From Desulforamulus aeronauticus DSM 10349 (GTDB lineage Bacteria > Bacillota > Desulfotomaculia > Desulfotomaculales > Desulfotomaculaceae), in the NCBI RefSeq assembly GCF_900142375.1, contig NZ_FRAR01000006.1:1-64000 (forward strand): DNA of 64,000 nt, in the 5' to 3' direction. Below the pieces are notes generated by a model. It searched no databases. It was not told the origin of the DNA and saw only the letters and a list, made by a program, of their open reading frames with translations. A program made the translations under genes and the position numbers. This document shows, one piece after another, positions 62,899-64,000 of this stretch (positions are counted from its first letter, which is position 1; each line of letters begins with the position of its first letter).

Positions 62899-64000
62899 TT
62901 AAGTATTTTGTTTATAAACTGCAGACATTTTAAGCATTTGACTGGCGTGGTTTTTTACCACATCGGTTATTTCCCTGCCTGCCAGCATGCGAGCTAATTC
63001 AGTTACTCTGCCTGCCTCATCCAAACGATCGACAGATGTTCTGGCATGCCCGTCTTCCACAGACTTACTAATTAAATAATGCGTATCGGCAAAACAAGCC
63101 ACTTGGGGTCCGTGGGTAACACAAATAACCTGCTTGCTACCGCCAATGTGAGCCAGTTTTTCGCCAATGGCTTGTAAGGCCTTGCCTCCTACGCCGGTAT
63201 CTACTTCATCAAAAATAAGGGTAGGTACTTCGTCCAATCTGGCTAACAAAACCTTTAGTGCCAACATGATTCTGGAGAGTTCACCGCCCGAGGCTATTTT
63301 TTGCAGTGGCCGCGGCGGTTCCCCTGGGTTCGGTGCTATCAAAAATTCGATTTCCTCTAACCCCTGGGAAGATAGGTCTGTTCTTTGTTTTATTCCTACT
63401 TTAAAGGCAAGGCCTTTCATTTCCAGGTAGTTTAACTCCCTGGCTACATCTTCCTCCAACTTACCAGCGGCTTTTCGACGCAGCTTGCCGAGTACTGTAG
63501 CTTCCTTATGCCACTCCTTTGCCAAGGCAGTGATATTTCTTTTTAACTCCTCAGCCCTGTCCGAACTGTTGGCTAAATGATCTATTTCCACCAACGCTGT
63601 ATCTTTAAAAGCCAATATTTCTTCCACGGTGGAGCCGTATTTGTATTTTAGTTGCTTAATCAGTGAGAGCCGATGCTCAATTATATCCAACCGCTCGGGA
63701 CTGTATTCTATCTTGTCGCTGTAGGAAGAGATTTCCCTGGCCACATCTTCTAGCTGGTACAGGGCACTTTCTACCATCTCTAGTAGGCCGCTGAGACTTT
63801 CATCTATCTGACACAATTCTCGTAGAGAGGAAGCAGCCATACCCACTGTTTCTACCGCGGGTTTGACTCGGGCTTCGCCTCCATATAAGGAGTGGTAAAT
63901 TTCTCCGGCTAAGCGGGAAATTTTCTCTGAGTTAACCAACAGGCGACGCTCATTGAATAACTCCTCTTCTTCCCCCACTGTCAGTTCTGCTTTATTGATT
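62899..64000 (-). CDS. recN: DNA repair protein RecN, 3' part
   Basis: The C-terminal ~366 residues of the SMC-like ATPase RecN; the frame stays open to the window's right edge (ELTVGEEEEL is a typical RecN stretch), so the N-terminal Walker A half lies outside. Visible are the coiled-coil arm, the ABC signature IASGGELSRIMLALK, Walker B LIFDEVDTGVGG and CVTHGPQVACFAD. The GTG at 63976-63978 is internal, not the start. Next to spoIVB-spo0A in Bacillus; here about 10 kb of other genes intervene. Confidence 0.95.
   Translation of the reverse strand, partial: INKAELTVGEEEELFNERRLLVNSEKISRLAGEIYHSLYGGEARVKPAVETVGMAASSLRELCQIDESLSGLLEMVESALYQLEDVAREISSYSDKIEYSPERLDIIEHRLSLIKQLKYKYGSTVEEILAFKDTALVEIDHLANSSDRAEELKRNITALAKEWHKEATVLGKLRRKAAGKLEEDVARELNYLEMKGLAFKVGIKQRTDLSSQGLEEIEFLIAPNPGEPPRPLQKIASGGELSRIMLALKVLLARLDEVPTLIFDEVDTGVGGKALQAIGEKLAHIGGSKQVICVTHGPQVACFADTHYLISKSVEDGHARTSVDRLDEAGRVTELARMLAGREITDVVKNHASQMLKMSAVYKQNT

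Noticed and set aside
1-64000. CRISPR arrays, tRNA or rRNA genes, prophage
   Set aside because: No regularly spaced repeats, no cloverleaf-like gene or rRNA sequence, and no phage structural genes were recognised on either strand.

Overview
The window looks like chromosome from an anaerobic, endospore-forming Firmicute of the Desulfotomaculum/Peptococcaceae type. This is inferred from gene content: a complete spoIIA-spoVA cluster, spo0A-spoIVB-recN, spoIIM and an alpha/beta SASP, together with two selenocysteine formate dehydrogenases, ferredoxin-dependent 2-oxoacid oxidoreductase and a molybdenum hydroxylase. Almost all genes are on the minus strand, so most operons read right to left.

Bases 1-15.4 kb carry formate and molybdenum metabolism. 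An NAD-linked, possibly electron-bifurcating formate dehydrogenase operon (NuoE-, NuoF- and FdhA-like) is followed by a sodium:amino-acid symporter with a 32-residue MetS-like small subunit. Next is a second operon, tatA-fdnG-fdnH-nrfD/hybB-like-fdhE-tatC, which packages an exported membrane-bound formate dehydrogenase with its own Tat translocase. Both catalytic subunits are interrupted by an in-frame TGA (Sec) followed by a SECIS-like hairpin whose GGUCU loop starts 19 nt after the UGA. mobA is divergent from tatA.

Bases 15.6-18.8 kb hold cheW, a chemoreceptor gene and a lone serine recombinase with repeats upstream. Bases 18.9-24.8 kb hold spoVAC-D-Eb-Ea-F and spoIIAA-AB-sigF. About 4.5 kb of accessory DNA (a Cys-rich HdrB-like protein, a MocR-type regulator, an SDR, several tiny ORFs) separates spoIIAA from dacF. 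After it the order resumes as dacF-pdp-deoB-xerD-yqzK-(SASP)-spoIIM, much as in Bacillus, although fur and punA are absent.

Bases 37-50 kb contain a DUF3866 protein, a MciZ-like peptide, an M20 peptidase, a PhnA-like protein, ung, a korDABC-type 2-oxoacid:ferredoxin oxidoreductase with a linked ATPase, a cell-envelope group (two glycosyltransferases, SteB-like, SteA-like) and an MBL-fold hydrolase. Bases 50.8-64 kb hold spo0A and spoIVB, then yqeB, a molybdopterin-protein remnant and a three-subunit molybdenum hydroxylase. A sigma-54-type promoter precedes the hydroxylase. Beyond it lie an NtrC-type regulator, its kinase, an iron alcohol dehydrogenase and the 3' part of recN.

The most unusual signals are a family of about six related hairpin elements, each just upstream of and co-oriented with a gene start; several unlisted tiny genes, some ending inside terminators; a small ORF interrupted by TGA; and an inverted, dead copy of the mocR promoter and start region. 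No tRNA, rRNA, CRISPR or insertion sequence was recognised.
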